Assembly: GCF_900104665.1 (NCBI RefSeq)
Contig: NZ_LT629969.1
Coordinates: forward strand, 976,917 to 1,040,916
Reading direction: 5' to 3'
Source of the DNA: Traorella massiliensis
GTDB lineage: Bacteria > Bacillota_I > Bacilli_A > Erysipelotrichales > Erysipelotrichaceae
DNA: 64,000 nucleotides
The notes under the pieces are model-generated. The model made no database searches, was not told where the DNA came from, and saw only the letters and a list, made by a program, of their open reading frames with translations. The translations under genes were made by a program, and so were the position numbers. This document shows, one piece after another, positions 1-8,562 of this stretch (within the stretch, counting starts at the first letter, position 1; each line of letters opens with the position of its first letter).

Positions 1-13
1 GACCAGTAAAATT

Positions 14-110
14 CTATCAAAGCGAGGTAGTTTTTTTAACCCCATCTAAAATTTAAAGCGAGGAAAGTCTTATCCCACTCAAAATTTAAAGCAGGGGTCA
101 TTTCCCACGA
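14..110. repeat. Three imperfect direct repeats, possible IS end
   Basis: Three imperfect copies of about 32 bases follow one another. Each has a core like AAAGCGAGG (about 19-27, 55-63 and 88-95, the last reading AAAGCAGG), followed by a C-rich tail (ACCCCAT, ATCCCAC, TTCCCAC). Multiple subterminal direct repeats are typical of IS21-type insertion sequence ends, so this could be the right end of an element lying outside the window. No transposase is visible here, so the assignment is inference. Confidence 0.35.
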
Positions 111-128
111 TAATTTAATATACCAAAT

Positions 129-150
129 AAAGTTGGCAATTGCCAACTTT
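129..150. repeat. 22-base perfect palindrome upstream of the exonuclease gene
   Basis: AAAGTTGGCAATTGCCAACTTT is a gapless perfect palindrome that ends 17 bases before the next start codon and is followed by a T-rich stretch. It could terminate transcription entering from the left (folding with a 4-base loop) or be a repressor operator for the downstream gene. The sequence does not decide between these. Confidence 0.5.
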
Positions 151-167
151 TATGTTATTTTAAAAGT

Positions 168-680
168 ATGATTCAAATTAAAGATTATTGTGTATTAGAT
201 ATTGAAACAACAGGGCTTTCACGTTTCAGAGATGATATTTTAGAAATAGGATGTATTAAGATCAGAGATCATAAAATTGTTGATCAGATAAATATTCTTA
301 TCAATCCCCATAAGCCCATTTCCCCTTATATTACATCAATTAATCATATCACAGATGAAATGGTTCAAAAAGAGGGGATTGAACTGGAAGAAGCGTTAAT
401 ATGCTTGTATGACTTTGTTGAAGAAGACTGTCTTGTCGGTCATAATATTTCATTTGATATGGGATTCATAAAACAGAAATCTTTAGAAAGCTCGGGACTG
501 TCTTTTGATCACATTCTATATGATACGATGAAACTTTCAAGAAAAAGAATCAAGTGTCAAAATTATAAACTTTCAACACTATGTGATTATTACAATATTC
601 AAAATAAGATGGCACATCGTGCCTTATCAGATGTCATCGCCACTTATCAGGTATTTGAATGTCTGATGAAAGAGAGCTAA
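168..680 (+). CDS. DnaQ-like 3'-5' exonuclease
   Basis: A 170-residue stand-alone DEDD exonuclease of the DnaQ/PolC-epsilon type, which would trim DNA or RNA 3' ends using two metal ions. The three Exo motifs are visible: DIETTG at residues 11-16, HNISFD at about 92-97, and HRALSDV near 151, the His-x4-Asp form that defines the DEDDh subgroup. There is no polymerase or helicase domain, so this is an accessory nuclease, not part of PolC. No clear Shine-Dalgarno sequence precedes the ATG. A palindrome lies just upstream and a bidirectional terminator follows. The exact substrate cannot be told. Confidence 0.85.
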   Translation: MIQIKDYCVLDIETTGLSRFRDDILEIGCIKIRDHKIVDQINILINPHKPISPYITSINHITDEMVQKEGIELEEALICLYDFVEEDCLVGHNISFDMGFIKQKSLESSGLSFDHILYDTMKLSRKRIKCQNYKLSTLCDYYNIQNKMAHRALSDVIATYQVFECLMKES

Positions 681-684
681 GCAT

Positions 685-714
685 AAAAAAACTCATCATA
701 TGATGAGTTTTTTT
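685..714. terminator. Bidirectional terminator
   Basis: ACTCATCATATGATGAGT forms a stem flanked by an A-run on the left and a T-run on the right. It therefore serves both the exonuclease gene (plus) and the small gene at 728-1027 (minus). Confidence 0.85.
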
Positions 715-727
715 ATTTGTCTTCTAA

Positions 728-1027
728 TTAAAATTCTGGTTCACCAGTATACTTTGCTCTTTCAGGACTTAAGTTATCTGTGTAATAACGAACAGTTAAT
801 GCACCACCACATTTATTTTTAGTTTTAGGTACAACCAATATCCGATCGCCTTCTAACAATGCATCCAGCATTGCCTTACAGCAAACAGTCTGATTTCTTA
901 CCCCTGGTTCACATTCCTCCATTAATTCCTTTGCATTGATTTCAATGAACAGCCACTGCATTTCATGAGCATCTTGCTTTTTGCTGTTGATAATGGAAGC
1001 ATACTGTTCCTGTGTTAGTTTTTCCAT
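728..1027 (-). CDS. Hypothetical protein, 99 aa
   Basis: A small acidic soluble protein that I do not recognise. It starts MEKLTQEQYASI, has no signal peptide or membrane segment, and carries Cys at several positions (CEPG, a CC pair, CGG), which could bind metal. The C-terminal part, with VRYYTDNLSPERAKY, looks like a conserved motif. A ribosome binding site (AAAGGAAAAG) precedes the ATG and the stop lies at a shared terminator, so it is probably a real monocistronic gene. No function is claimed. Confidence 0.6.
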   Translation of the reverse strand: MEKLTQEQYASIINSKKQDAHEMQWLFIEINAKELMEECEPGVRNQTVCCKAMLDALLEGDRILVVPKTKNKCGGALTVRYYTDNLSPERAKYTGEPEF

Positions 1028-1124
1028 ATTCTTTTCCTTTCTCTTATTTCTTTATGTATATATTTTAGCACATTTTATAAATGTTACAAGATTTAATATT
1101 TATGAAAAGAATGGATTGAAATAC

Positions 1125-1154
1125 TTGCATTAAAAAAGGAAAAGAATGTATAAT
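1125..1154 (+). promoter_or_regulatory. Sigma-A promoter of ldh
   Basis: TTGCAT, an 18-base spacer, then TATAAT, followed by AAAGGAG about 9 bases before the ldh ATG. A stray ATGAAATGA at 1172 overlaps the true start but stops after two codons. Confidence 0.75.
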
Positions 1155-1176
1155 AAATTTAAAGGAGAAATATGAA

Positions 1177-2133
1177 ATGAAAACATTAGATAATCGAAAA
1201 ATTGTTTTAGTAGGTACAGGCTTTGTTGGAATGAGTTTTGCCTACTCCCTTCTTTCACAGCCAGGTATTGATGAACTGGTACTGATTGATGTTGCTAAAG
1301 AAAAAGCGGAAGGTGAAGCAATGGACCTTTCACATGGTCTTCCTTATGCTGCCAGCAAGATGAGAATTTATGCTGGTGACTATGCTGACTGTAAAGATGC
1401 CAGTATCATCGTGGTAACGGCAGGAGCTGCACAAAAGCCAGGACAGACACGTTTGGAATTAACTGCTATCAACACAAAGATCATGAAAGGTATCTGTGAA
1501 CAGATCAAAGAGAGTGGCTTTGGAGGCATTATGGTCATTGCCAGCAACCCGGTAGATTTGATGACTTATGTCGCTCAGAAAGTAACAGGTTATCCAAGAA
1601 ATCGAGTTATTGGCAGTGGAACGCTTTTGGATACAGCACGTCTAAGATATATGGTTGCTAAATATCTGGATGTAAATTCAACAAATGTTCATGCTTATAT
1701 TATGGGTGAACATGGAGACTCTTCTTTTGTGCCATGGATGCATGCTTACATCGGTTGTAAATCGCTTTTAGAGCTTTTGGATGAACAGGGAAGAGACATG
1801 GCAGATCTATTACAGATTTATCAGGATGTTCGTAATGCGGCTTATGAAATTATTGAAAAGAAAAAAGCAACTTACTATGGTATCGGACTTTCATTGAATC
1901 GCTTGGTTGGCGCTATATTGAATAACGAAAATGCTATTATGACAGTATCTGCTTATCAGAATGATGAATATGGAAGATCAGGTTTATATATCGGTGTTCC
2001 TGCCATCGTAAACCGTGAAGGAATAAGAGAAATCGTTCATCTTCCATTAAATGAAGTTGATCAAGGTAAATTTGATGCTTCCTGTGATAATCTTACCCAA
2101 ATCATTCGTGAAACGATTGATCCGCTTTTATAA
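1177..2133 (+). CDS. ldh: L-lactate dehydrogenase
   Basis: Cytoplasmic NAD-dependent L-lactate dehydrogenase (318 residues, usual length). It reduces pyruvate to lactate and regenerates NAD in fermentation. The N-terminal Rossmann motif is GTGFVG at about residues 13-18. VTAGAAQKPGQTRLEL contains the active-site loop with substrate-binding Arg, NPVD is present near 125, and the catalytic His lies in GEHGDSSF near 178. The ATG at 1177 is chosen because it sits 9 bases after AAAGGAG. The lactate permease gene faces it from the other strand, suggesting this locus handles lactate formation and transport. Malate dehydrogenase is the related alternative, but the loop sequence favours lactate. Confidence 0.93.
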   Translation: MKTLDNRKIVLVGTGFVGMSFAYSLLSQPGIDELVLIDVAKEKAEGEAMDLSHGLPYAASKMRIYAGDYADCKDASIIVVTAGAAQKPGQTRLELTAINTKIMKGICEQIKESGFGGIMVIASNPVDLMTYVAQKVTGYPRNRVIGSGTLLDTARLRYMVAKYLDVNSTNVHAYIMGEHGDSSFVPWMHAYIGCKSLLELLDEQGRDMADLLQIYQDVRNAAYEIIEKKKATYYGIGLSLNRLVGAILNNENAIMTVSAYQNDEYGRSGLYIGVPAIVNREGIREIVHLPLNEVDQGKFDASCDNLTQIIRETIDPLL

Positions 2134-2136
2134 AAA

Positions 2137-2168
2137 AATAGGTATTCAGCTTGACTGAATACCTATTT
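2137..2168. terminator. Bidirectional terminator between ldh and lctP
   Basis: GGTATTCAG, loop CTTGA, CTGAATACC, with A-run and T-run flanks. It ends both convergent genes and overlaps the last codons of lctP. Confidence 0.9.
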
Positions 2169-3707
2169 TATCATCTGATAAAAGCCTTGTCCAAAATAAA
2201 CGATAAGTGCCATGAAGATTAAAAATACAAGTGCATATTTGAATATCTTTGAAAGGATCTCACCATCTTTACCGCTAATTGAAACAGCTGCACAGCCAAT
2301 GGCAATACTTTGCGGAGAAATCATCTTTCCAGCACCTACACCTAAAGAATTCGCCGCTACGATCCAGTATGGATCAGCCTGGATCGCTTGAGCTGCCTGA
2401 AGCTGCACATTACCAAAAAGAACAGCAGAACTGGTACCGCTGCCAGTAACAAAAGTTCCGATACAGCCAATTAGCGGTGCTACTAATGGATAGAAATTTG
2501 AAAGTGTTGAGACAAAGAATAATGCAATTGCAGAGATCATGCCACTGTATCCCATGACTTTCGCACAACAAAGAACAAAGATCATCGTAATGATTGTTTT
2601 AGACATTTGTTTGACAGTATCTACTAAGACGATCCTAAAATCTTTTATGTGAAGCCCTTGAATCAGTCCACCGATGATGGCAGATATGAAAATTAAAACT
2701 CCTGGAGTATTGATCCATGTAAACGTATATTCCTCATAAAATTTAACTGTTGTTTTGATAGCGCTGAGTGGCTCGCTGATAAAAGGAACAAGCTTGCTGG
2801 TTGCCAGTAATAAAATAAAGATCAAAATGAAAGGTGACCACGCTTTTAATGCGGAAAAAACAGTAATCTTCACTTCTTCTTTTTCTTCAATATTAACTTT
2901 AAATTTACTTGGAGTAACATGTTTTTTCGAAGTGAAGTAAGCATATGCGAAAGTAGCTGTTAGAGAACATACGCTTGCAACAATCACTGGGAGTTCAGCA
3001 CCTACATATTTTGATACAAGAAGTACTGGTATCACATAAGAGAGGGCTGCTATGAGCGTTGTAGGTATCATTCCTTTTAAGGATTTTACGGATTTACCAG
3101 TAACTGCGACCATTAAAAAAGGTGATATAAACATAAATAATGAACACTGCAATGCATAAGCAAAAGCAAGCGTTGGATTGTCTAAGCCAACTAAATTTGC
3201 AAGAGTGACATTGGGGATACCGATAGAGCCAAAAGGTGTCGGTGTACCATTCGCTAAAAGACAGACAAGGATCGAAGTAATAGGATTAAGACCCAAGCCT
3301 GCTAACATGCTTGCAGGAATCGCAATTGCCGTACCAAAACCAGCCATGCCTTCTAAAAAGCCTCCAAAACACCAGCCAATCAGAAGTACCAGGATTCGCA
3401 TATCATCACTTACTCCTGTAAGCATTCTTTTAATGACATTCATAGATTTTGAATAAACTGTTAAGTTATAGGTAAACACAGCTGCAATAATAACAAGTAC
3501 AATGGGCCATAATGCCATCGCAATCCCCTCAAGTGACGCTAAAAATGCATCAGAGGGAGTCATATGAAAAACAAAAAATGCTACGATAAGAGAAACGATA
3601 AAAGCTCCGATACTAGCGGTATGTGCTTGCATCTTTAATGCGATAAGAGCAAAAAACAGCCAGAGAATAGGGCATAAAGCCAATAAAAATAATCCGAAAT
3701 TTTCCAT
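2163..3707 (-). CDS. lctP: L-lactate permease (LctP family)
   Basis: An integral membrane protein of 514 residues that carries lactate, probably with protons, across the cytoplasmic membrane. It has about 12-14 hydrophobic segments and the LctP-type glycine-rich stretches GGFLEGMAGFGTAIAIP and FVTGSGTSSAVLFG. The start is set at 3707 because AAAGGAG lies 6 bases upstream and the protein then begins directly with its first membrane helix (MENFGLFLLAL). A longer frame reaching 3752 has no ribosome binding site. It is convergent with ldh and shares its terminator. Uptake or export cannot be decided from sequence. Confidence 0.9.
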   Translation of the reverse strand: MENFGLFLLALCPILWLFFALIALKMQAHTASIGAFIVSLIVAFFVFHMTPSDAFLASLEGIAMALWPIVLVIIAAVFTYNLTVYSKSMNVIKRMLTGVSDDMRILVLLIGWCFGGFLEGMAGFGTAIAIPASMLAGLGLNPITSILVCLLANGTPTPFGSIGIPNVTLANLVGLDNPTLAFAYALQCSLFMFISPFLMVAVTGKSVKSLKGMIPTTLIAALSYVIPVLLVSKYVGAELPVIVASVCSLTATFAYAYFTSKKHVTPSKFKVNIEEKEEVKITVFSALKAWSPFILIFILLLATSKLVPFISEPLSAIKTTVKFYEEYTFTWINTPGVLIFISAIIGGLIQGLHIKDFRIVLVDTVKQMSKTIITMIFVLCCAKVMGYSGMISAIALFFVSTLSNFYPLVAPLIGCIGTFVTGSGTSSAVLFGNVQLQAAQAIQADPYWIVAANSLGVGAGKMISPQSIAIGCAAVSISGKDGEILSKIFKYALVFLIFMALIVYFGQGFYQMIK

Positions 3708-4007
3708 ATTTATCTCCTTTTGCCTTTCTATTTTAATGTTTTTTGATATCATTGTCTAGAAATCGTGTATTTTTTTTGAAAAAAGGGGTAGATATCTATG
3801 ATAGTAAAGAAAAAATATGACATATAGCGTGCAAAAATCTAATTAAAATCTATTTAATATTTTTAGTTTTCTTCCATATTTATGGCAATCCTGTCATTTT
3901 TAAAATGGAAAATATGATAATATATATGATATATTTTAAAGATAAATATCATTATTATATATAAAAAGATAATATTGCTGTTTCAAATGTGTGAAAATTT
4001 GTGAAAT
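3708..4007. other. AT-rich divergent intergenic region
   Basis: A region of about 300 bases between two divergent genes. It is very AT-rich and has several short near-palindromic runs (for example around 3911-3965) but no open reading frame with a ribosome binding site. It must hold the lctP promoter, although no good -35/-10 pair is obvious on the minus strand. The promoter of the next gene lies at its right edge. Confidence 0.5.
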
Positions 4008-4037
4008 GTGACAAAAATGTAAGTTGTGTGTTATAAT
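4008..4037 (+). promoter_or_regulatory. Promoter of the secreted NlpC/P60 gene
   Basis: GTGACA, an 18-base spacer and TATAAT, 27 bases before the ATG at 4064. The ribosome binding site is TGAGGTGAT. Confidence 0.65.
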
Positions 4038-4063
4038 ATTTATCGTGTAATGAGGTGATAAAC

Positions 4064-5188
4064 ATGGACCATAAGAACTATCTTAGTAATAACATGACTC
4101 TGAATCAACTGATGAAAATTACAGGAAGTGTTTCTTTGGTAACGATGCTGGCACTAACGCAGCGTGGTGTTTTACAAGCTGAGGAAACAACAACTCCTAC
4201 AACAAATCGAGTTAATTTAGAGCCAATCAGTGTGAATTACAATGATACAGATGCAATCGCAAAAATAGCAAAGACGATTTTAAAAGATCATGTGAATTTA
4301 CTTTCAGAATTTAAGATGGTTGAAAGCAGTCAATATAAAACTGTATATTCATTAGAAGATTATATCGTTAGCGTCTACTATGAAGCTAACAGCGGCTTAG
4401 GAGTAAAAGACGTAAAATTAACGATCGAAACTAAATTTACGCATGACCGCCCTGATGATCAGAAAATCATTGCTTTAAACGATCAGAGTAATGCAGAAGT
4501 CATTGATGGAACTGTAAATGTGTACAATGTAAAGATCAATGTCATTGACACTGTTGCTCCAGTTATTTCACTGAGTGAAAGTTCAGTTACGATCGATGAT
4601 ACAGATAGTTTTGATATCAATAATTATATCAGTGTTTCTGATAATGTAGATGGTGTACTGGGTTATACAGTTGATGGTGCACTTGAAACAACAGATGACA
4701 AATATAAAGCAGGAACTTATACATTTACTGTGAGTGCAGTGGATTCAAGTGGCAATACTGCTTCATCTCAGATGAGCGTAACAGTAAACAAGACAGAACC
4801 TGTTGTTGTAAATACTTCCAATCTTTATTATGGATCGAATCCTGATCGCAGCAATTATGCCGGTGCAAGTGTCTTAGTTGATGCAGCTTATGCACAGCTA
4901 GGAAGAAGACAAGACTGTACGATGTTAGTTACAAACGCATTGGCAGCTGCAGGAATCAATTATCACGGATGGCCAGCTGGTTACTTCAGCCTTGGTTATA
5001 CAGTGAGCGGTTCAGAAGCTCAGCCTGGTGATTTGATTTATTATGATAATGCTGGTGCTGGTGTTCCTCACATTGCTCTTTATATCGGAAATGGTATGGC
5101 AATCCATGGAGGATGGCAGGGATCAACAAAGATTGCTCCTGCATATGTAGGAAGCGGTCCGGTGTTTATCCGTGTAACGAAAGGTTAA
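4064..5188 (+). CDS. Secreted Ig-like/NlpC-P60 cell-wall hydrolase
   Basis: A predicted exported peptidoglycan hydrolase of 374 residues. The N-terminus has a positively charged part and a hydrophobic stretch (about 19-36), which reads as a signal sequence. An Ig-like/DUF5011-type domain follows at about 165-245 (DNVDGVLGYTVDG, then DSSGNTAS). The C-terminal 100 residues are an NlpC/P60-type cysteine peptidase: the catalytic Cys is in QDCTMLVTNAL and the His in GVPHIALYIGNG. Such enzymes cut peptide stems in the cell wall. The ATG at 4064 is preferred over an upstream GTG at 4055 because of spacing to TGAGGTG. It is monocistronic, with its own promoter and terminator. Confidence 0.85.
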   Translation: MDHKNYLSNNMTLNQLMKITGSVSLVTMLALTQRGVLQAEETTTPTTNRVNLEPISVNYNDTDAIAKIAKTILKDHVNLLSEFKMVESSQYKTVYSLEDYIVSVYYEANSGLGVKDVKLTIETKFTHDRPDDQKIIALNDQSNAEVIDGTVNVYNVKINVIDTVAPVISLSESSVTIDDTDSFDINNYISVSDNVDGVLGYTVDGALETTDDKYKAGTYTFTVSAVDSSGNTASSQMSVTVNKTEPVVVNTSNLYYGSNPDRSNYAGASVLVDAAYAQLGRRQDCTMLVTNALAAAGINYHGWPAGYFSLGYTVSGSEAQPGDLIYYDNAGAGVPHIALYIGNGMAIHGGWQGSTKIAPAYVGSGPVFIRVTKG

Positions 5189-5210
5189 AGATGGCGATGC
5201 CATCTTTTTT
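5187..5210 (+). terminator. Terminator
   Basis: AAAGATGGC, loop GAT, GCCATCTTTTTT immediately after the NlpC/P60 stop codon. Confidence 0.9.
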
Positions 5211-5242
5211 CTTTTGTGATAGAATATAATCAAGGTGAAAAT

Positions 5243-5686
5243 ATGATACAAAAGATGAGTCAAAAAAGTGCCGAAGAAATTGCTAAGTGGCATTATGAAG
5301 AACCCTACGATTTTTATGATATGAGCAATGATGAAGAAGATTTACATGAACTTCTTTATGAACGTGGTGATCATTATTTTGAAGTGATCGAGAATCATAT
5401 CTGTATCGGTTTTTATTCGATCATGGAAGAAGATGATCATATTGAGATAGGTCTTGGGCTTCGTCCAGACTTCACTGGTAAGGGTCATGGAAAAAAGTTT
5501 CTTGAAGATCTTCTTGATTATATATCTTTAAATTATGAAAAGAAGAAACTTGTTTTAAGTGTCGCATCATTTAATTCAAGAGCGATTCATTTATATGAAA
5601 AATGTGGTTTTAAAAGAATTAGAAGCTTTGTTCAGGCTACGAATGGTTCTTTTTATGAGTTTATTGAAATGGAATTATGTATATAA
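5243..5686 (+). CDS. GNAT family N-acetyltransferase
   Basis: A 147-residue acetyltransferase of the GNAT fold, which transfers an acetyl group from acetyl-CoA to an amine. The acetyl-CoA binding loop is LRPDFTGKGHGKKFLEDLL (the R/Q-x-x-G-x-G/A pattern) at about residues 75-93. The end of the domain shows NSRAIHLYEKCGFKRI, typical of RimI-like members. The substrate is unknown. The start at 5243 follows AAGGTGAAA. An upstream GTG at 5216 is unlikely because it lies on a TATAAT at 5225-5230, which may be this gene's -10 element. Confidence 0.85.
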   Translation: MIQKMSQKSAEEIAKWHYEEPYDFYDMSNDEEDLHELLYERGDHYFEVIENHICIGFYSIMEEDDHIEIGLGLRPDFTGKGHGKKFLEDLLDYISLNYEKKKLVLSVASFNSRAIHLYEKCGFKRIRSFVQATNGSFYEFIEMELCI

Positions 5687-5713
5687 AATTATTTGGGTGT
5701 AGTTAGGGTTGTA

Positions 5714-5742
5714 TTGAACTTTTATGTCAAAAAGATTATAAT
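5714..5742 (+). promoter_or_regulatory. Sigma-A promoter of apt
   Basis: TTGAAC, 17 bases, TATAAT. The start codon of apt lies 23 bases downstream after AATGGAGG. Confidence 0.85.
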
Positions 5743-5765
5743 GAACATGTTAATGGAGGCAAATT

Positions 5766-6278
5766 ATGAATTTAAAAGATTATATCGCGTCTGTACAGGA
5801 TTTTCCAATTGAGGGCATTCTGTTTCGTGACATTACACCTTTGATGGCAAGTGGTGAAGCTTTTCAGGAGGCTTGCAATCATATTCGGGATTTTGCACAA
5901 AGTAAAGGAGCAACTGTTATTGTAGGACCTGAATCTAGAGGATTTATCTTTGGATGTCCGGTTGCGAAAGATATGGGTATTGGTTTCATACCAGTAAGAA
6001 AACCAAATAAGCTGCCTAGAGAAACAGTATCGATCAAATATGATCTGGAATATGGCAGCAATGAATTGCAGATGCATGCTGATTCTATCAAAAAAGGGGA
6101 TAAGGTCGTAATCATTGATGATCTTTTAGCTACTGGCGGTACAGTAGAAGCAACGATCAAATTAGTTGAAAAAATGGGCGGTGAAGTCGTTGGCTGTTCA
6201 TTTTTGATTGAACTATCTGATTTAAATGGACGTGATTTATTGAAAAATTATGATGTTTATTCAGTAATGAAATATTAA
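5766..6278 (+). CDS. apt: Adenine phosphoribosyltransferase
   Basis: Purine salvage enzyme (170 residues, standard length) that joins adenine and PRPP to give AMP in the cytoplasm. The PRPP-binding motif [13 protein letters not shown] is at about residues 117-129. Other typical blocks are [15 protein letters not shown] near the N-terminus and [10 protein letters not shown] around 57-66. It has its own promoter, and a weak hairpin terminator separates it from rel. The apt-rel order is widely conserved in Firmicutes and links purine salvage with (p)ppGpp control. Confidence 0.96.
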   Translation: MNLKDYIASVQDFPIEGILFRDITPLMASGEAFQEACNHIRDFAQSKGATVIVGPESRGFIFGCPVAKDMGIGFIPVRKPNKLPRETVSIKYDLEYGSNELQMHADSIKKGDKVVIIDDLLATGGTVEATIKLVEKMGGEVVGCSFLIELSDLNGRDLLKNYDVYSVMKY

Positions 6279-6296
6279 AAGGCGTAAGCCTTTTTT
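6277..6296 (+). terminator. Short terminator between apt and rel
   Basis: AAAAGGC, loop GTAA, GCCTTTTTT. The stem is short, so read-through into rel is likely. Confidence 0.7.
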
Positions 6297-6316
6297 AGAA
6301 AAGAGGTGAAAAGAAT

Positions 6317-8527
6317 ATGAAACATAAATATGTTAATAAAAACTTTGATGACATCATGGATGAAGTCAAAAAATACATGGTGAAACCTGAAAATTTAGAT
6401 CTGATTAAAAAAGCATATGAATACGCAAATGAAAAGCATGCCGGTCAGTTTCGAAAAAGTGGTGAACCTTATGTAACACATGTTTTAAATGTTGGTTATA
6501 TTCTTGCCGCCTTAAGAAGCAGTCCGCAAACGATTGCTGCAGGGCTTTTACATGATACGATCGAGGACTGTGATGTCGATGAAGAGGAGTTTAAAAAGCT
6601 TTTTGGTGATGAAATTTTTCTGCTTGTACAGGGAGTTACCAAAATCGGTAATCTGAAATTTAAAGATGAAAAAGAGTATCAGGCAGAAAATCATCGTAAG
6701 ATCTTCATTGCGATGGCGAAGGATGTTCGTGTTATTCTGATTAAACTGGTGGATCGTTTGCATAATATGCTGACGCTTCAGTACATGCCTGAAGAAAAAC
6801 AGATGAGGATCGCCGCAGAGACATTAGAGGTTTATGCTCCGATCGCACATCGTCTTGGTATCAGTGAGATTAAGAATGAGCTGGAAGATCTCAGCTTCAT
6901 GTATCTGAATCGAGAGAAATATTTTGAAATTGCTCATCTTGTTGAAAAGAAGAAAGCGGAACGTGATGGTCAGGTTTCGAAGATGATCGAAGAAATTTCA
7001 CAGCTTTTAAATGAACATCATATCAAATTCCGTATATTTGGAAGAAGTAAGCATCTTTATAGTATTTATAAGAAGATGATCAATAAGCATAAACGCTTTG
7101 ATGAGATCCTAGATCTTTTAGCGATTCGTATTATTTGTGATGATGTCGGACAGTGTTATGAGATCTTAGGCTATATTCACGCAACCTATCGACCGATTCC
7201 AGGACGTTTTAAGGATTATATTGCGATGCCAAAGGTTAATATGTATCAATCTTTGCATACGACGATCGTAGCTGAAGAGAACATCTTTGAAGTTCAGATT
7301 CGTACAGAAGAAATGGATCAGATTGCTGAACAAGGTATTGCGGCACACTGGGCTTATAAAGAAAATATTTCTTTAAGTCATGAAAAAGAACAAAAAGAAA
7401 TTGAAGAAAAATTGACATGGCTGAAGGAATTTGCACTGATGAGCGGTGAAGATGGTGTCAGCGATGATGCGAAGGAATATATGAATTTGCTTCAGAAAGA
7501 TATCTTTGAAGCAAACGTTTATGTCATGTCCCCAAAGGGCAGGGTCATTGTTTTACCGAATGGTTCAACACCGATTGATTTTGCTTACCGTATTCATACA
7601 GAAGTTGGTCATAAGATGGTAGGAGCTACGGTCAATGGTGCTATTGTGCCATTGAATACTGTTTTAAAGACAGGGGATGTCGTTAGTATTCGTACAAGCA
7701 ATCAGTCAACGGGTCCTAGTGAGGATTGGCTGAAAATTGTAAAGAGTACTCATGCTCGAAATAAGATTCGTGCATTCTATCAGAAAAAAGAAAATGAAAA
7801 GAAATCGGCGGATATTGAAAAGGGCAAAGATATGCTTGCAGATGAGCTAAAGCGTCGCAGTCTGAATGCCGATGACTATATGGAAAGAAAAAAGATGGAA
7901 GCGGTAGTTGGTGCTTTGACCTATCCTTCATTAAATGATTTTTATTATGCCATTGGTACGAAAGCCATTTCTGCCGGTGCTGTCGTAGATCGTCTTGTGA
8001 ATCATACTTCTAGCAAGAGCATGGATAACGAAGAATTGGTCAAGATGTTCAATCGTAATGAATCTAGACGTAAGCGATCTTCAAAATGTGGCGTTTATGT
8101 AAAGGGCATTGATACGATGATGGTGAATCTTGCAGCTTGCTGTAAGCCAATACCTGGAGATGATATTGTTGGTTATGTGACAAAATCACAGGGAGTAAAA
8201 GTACATCGCTGTGACTGTCCAAATATTGTTAATGAAAAATCAAGGATCATTGATGTTTATTGGGATGATAATCTTGAAGAAAAAGATTATGAAGTAGAGG
8301 TGCTGATCGCTTCTACTGACAGATCTTTCTTGTTGAGCGATATCGTAACGGTTGTTTCACAAAATAAAGCAGGTCTTATTCATGTAGACAGTAAGGTGAT
8401 GGATGATAAGATATCGGTTACGACGATGCTGACGGTATTAGTAAAAAATTCAGAACATTTAAGAACGTTGATGGCTAATCTGAAAAAAGTGAATAGTGTT
8501 ATTTCAGTAGAAAGAATGATTCACTAG
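6317..8527 (+). CDS. rel: Bifunctional (p)ppGpp synthetase/hydrolase Rel
   Basis: A long RelA/SpoT homologue (736 residues) that makes and degrades the stringent alarmone. The HD hydrolase domain is intact: HAGQFRKSGEPYVTH at about 41-55 and HD at 79-80 in LLHDTIEDC, so hydrolysis is expected. The synthetase region includes RFKDYIAMPK and NMYQSLHTT. The C-terminal regulatory half has a TGS domain (VYVMSPKGRVIVLPNGSTP), a Cys-containing block (ACCKPIPGDDIVGY with HRCDCPN) and a final ACT domain. The RBS AAAGAGGTGA precedes the ATG. It is the usual single Rel of Firmicutes. Confidence 0.95.
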   Translation: MKHKYVNKNFDDIMDEVKKYMVKPENLDLIKKAYEYANEKHAGQFRKSGEPYVTHVLNVGYILAALRSSPQTIAAGLLHDTIEDCDVDEEEFKKLFGDEIFLLVQGVTKIGNLKFKDEKEYQAENHRKIFIAMAKDVRVILIKLVDRLHNMLTLQYMPEEKQMRIAAETLEVYAPIAHRLGISEIKNELEDLSFMYLNREKYFEIAHLVEKKKAERDGQVSKMIEEISQLLNEHHIKFRIFGRSKHLYSIYKKMINKHKRFDEILDLLAIRIICDDVGQCYEILGYIHATYRPIPGRFKDYIAMPKVNMYQSLHTTIVAEENIFEVQIRTEEMDQIAEQGIAAHWAYKENISLSHEKEQKEIEEKLTWLKEFALMSGEDGVSDDAKEYMNLLQKDIFEANVYVMSPKGRVIVLPNGSTPIDFAYRIHTEVGHKMVGATVNGAIVPLNTVLKTGDVVSIRTSNQSTGPSEDWLKIVKSTHARNKIRAFYQKKENEKKSADIEKGKDMLADELKRRSLNADDYMERKKMEAVVGALTYPSLNDFYYAIGTKAISAGAVVDRLVNHTSSKSMDNEELVKMFNRNESRRKRSSKCGVYVKGIDTMMVNLAACCKPIPGDDIVGYVTKSQGVKVHRCDCPNIVNEKSRIIDVYWDDNLEEKDYEVEVLIASTDRSFLLSDIVTVVSQNKAGLIHVDSKVMDDKISVTTMLTVLVKNSEHLRTLMANLKKVNSVISVERMIH

Positions 8528-8556
8528 TTGAATTTAGCGTTGAATTGTGCTATATT
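8528..8556 (+). promoter_or_regulatory. Sigma-A promoter of the hisS-aspS leader
   Basis: TTGAAT, 17 bases, TATATT. It begins directly after the rel stop codon and drives the T-box leader. Confidence 0.8.
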
Positions 8557-8562
8557 AAAAAA

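Noticed and set aside
1172-1180. ATGAAATGA mini-frame overlapping the ldh start
   Set aside because: Only two codons; its placement at the true start looks like chance, and the RBS spacing suits the ATG at 1177.
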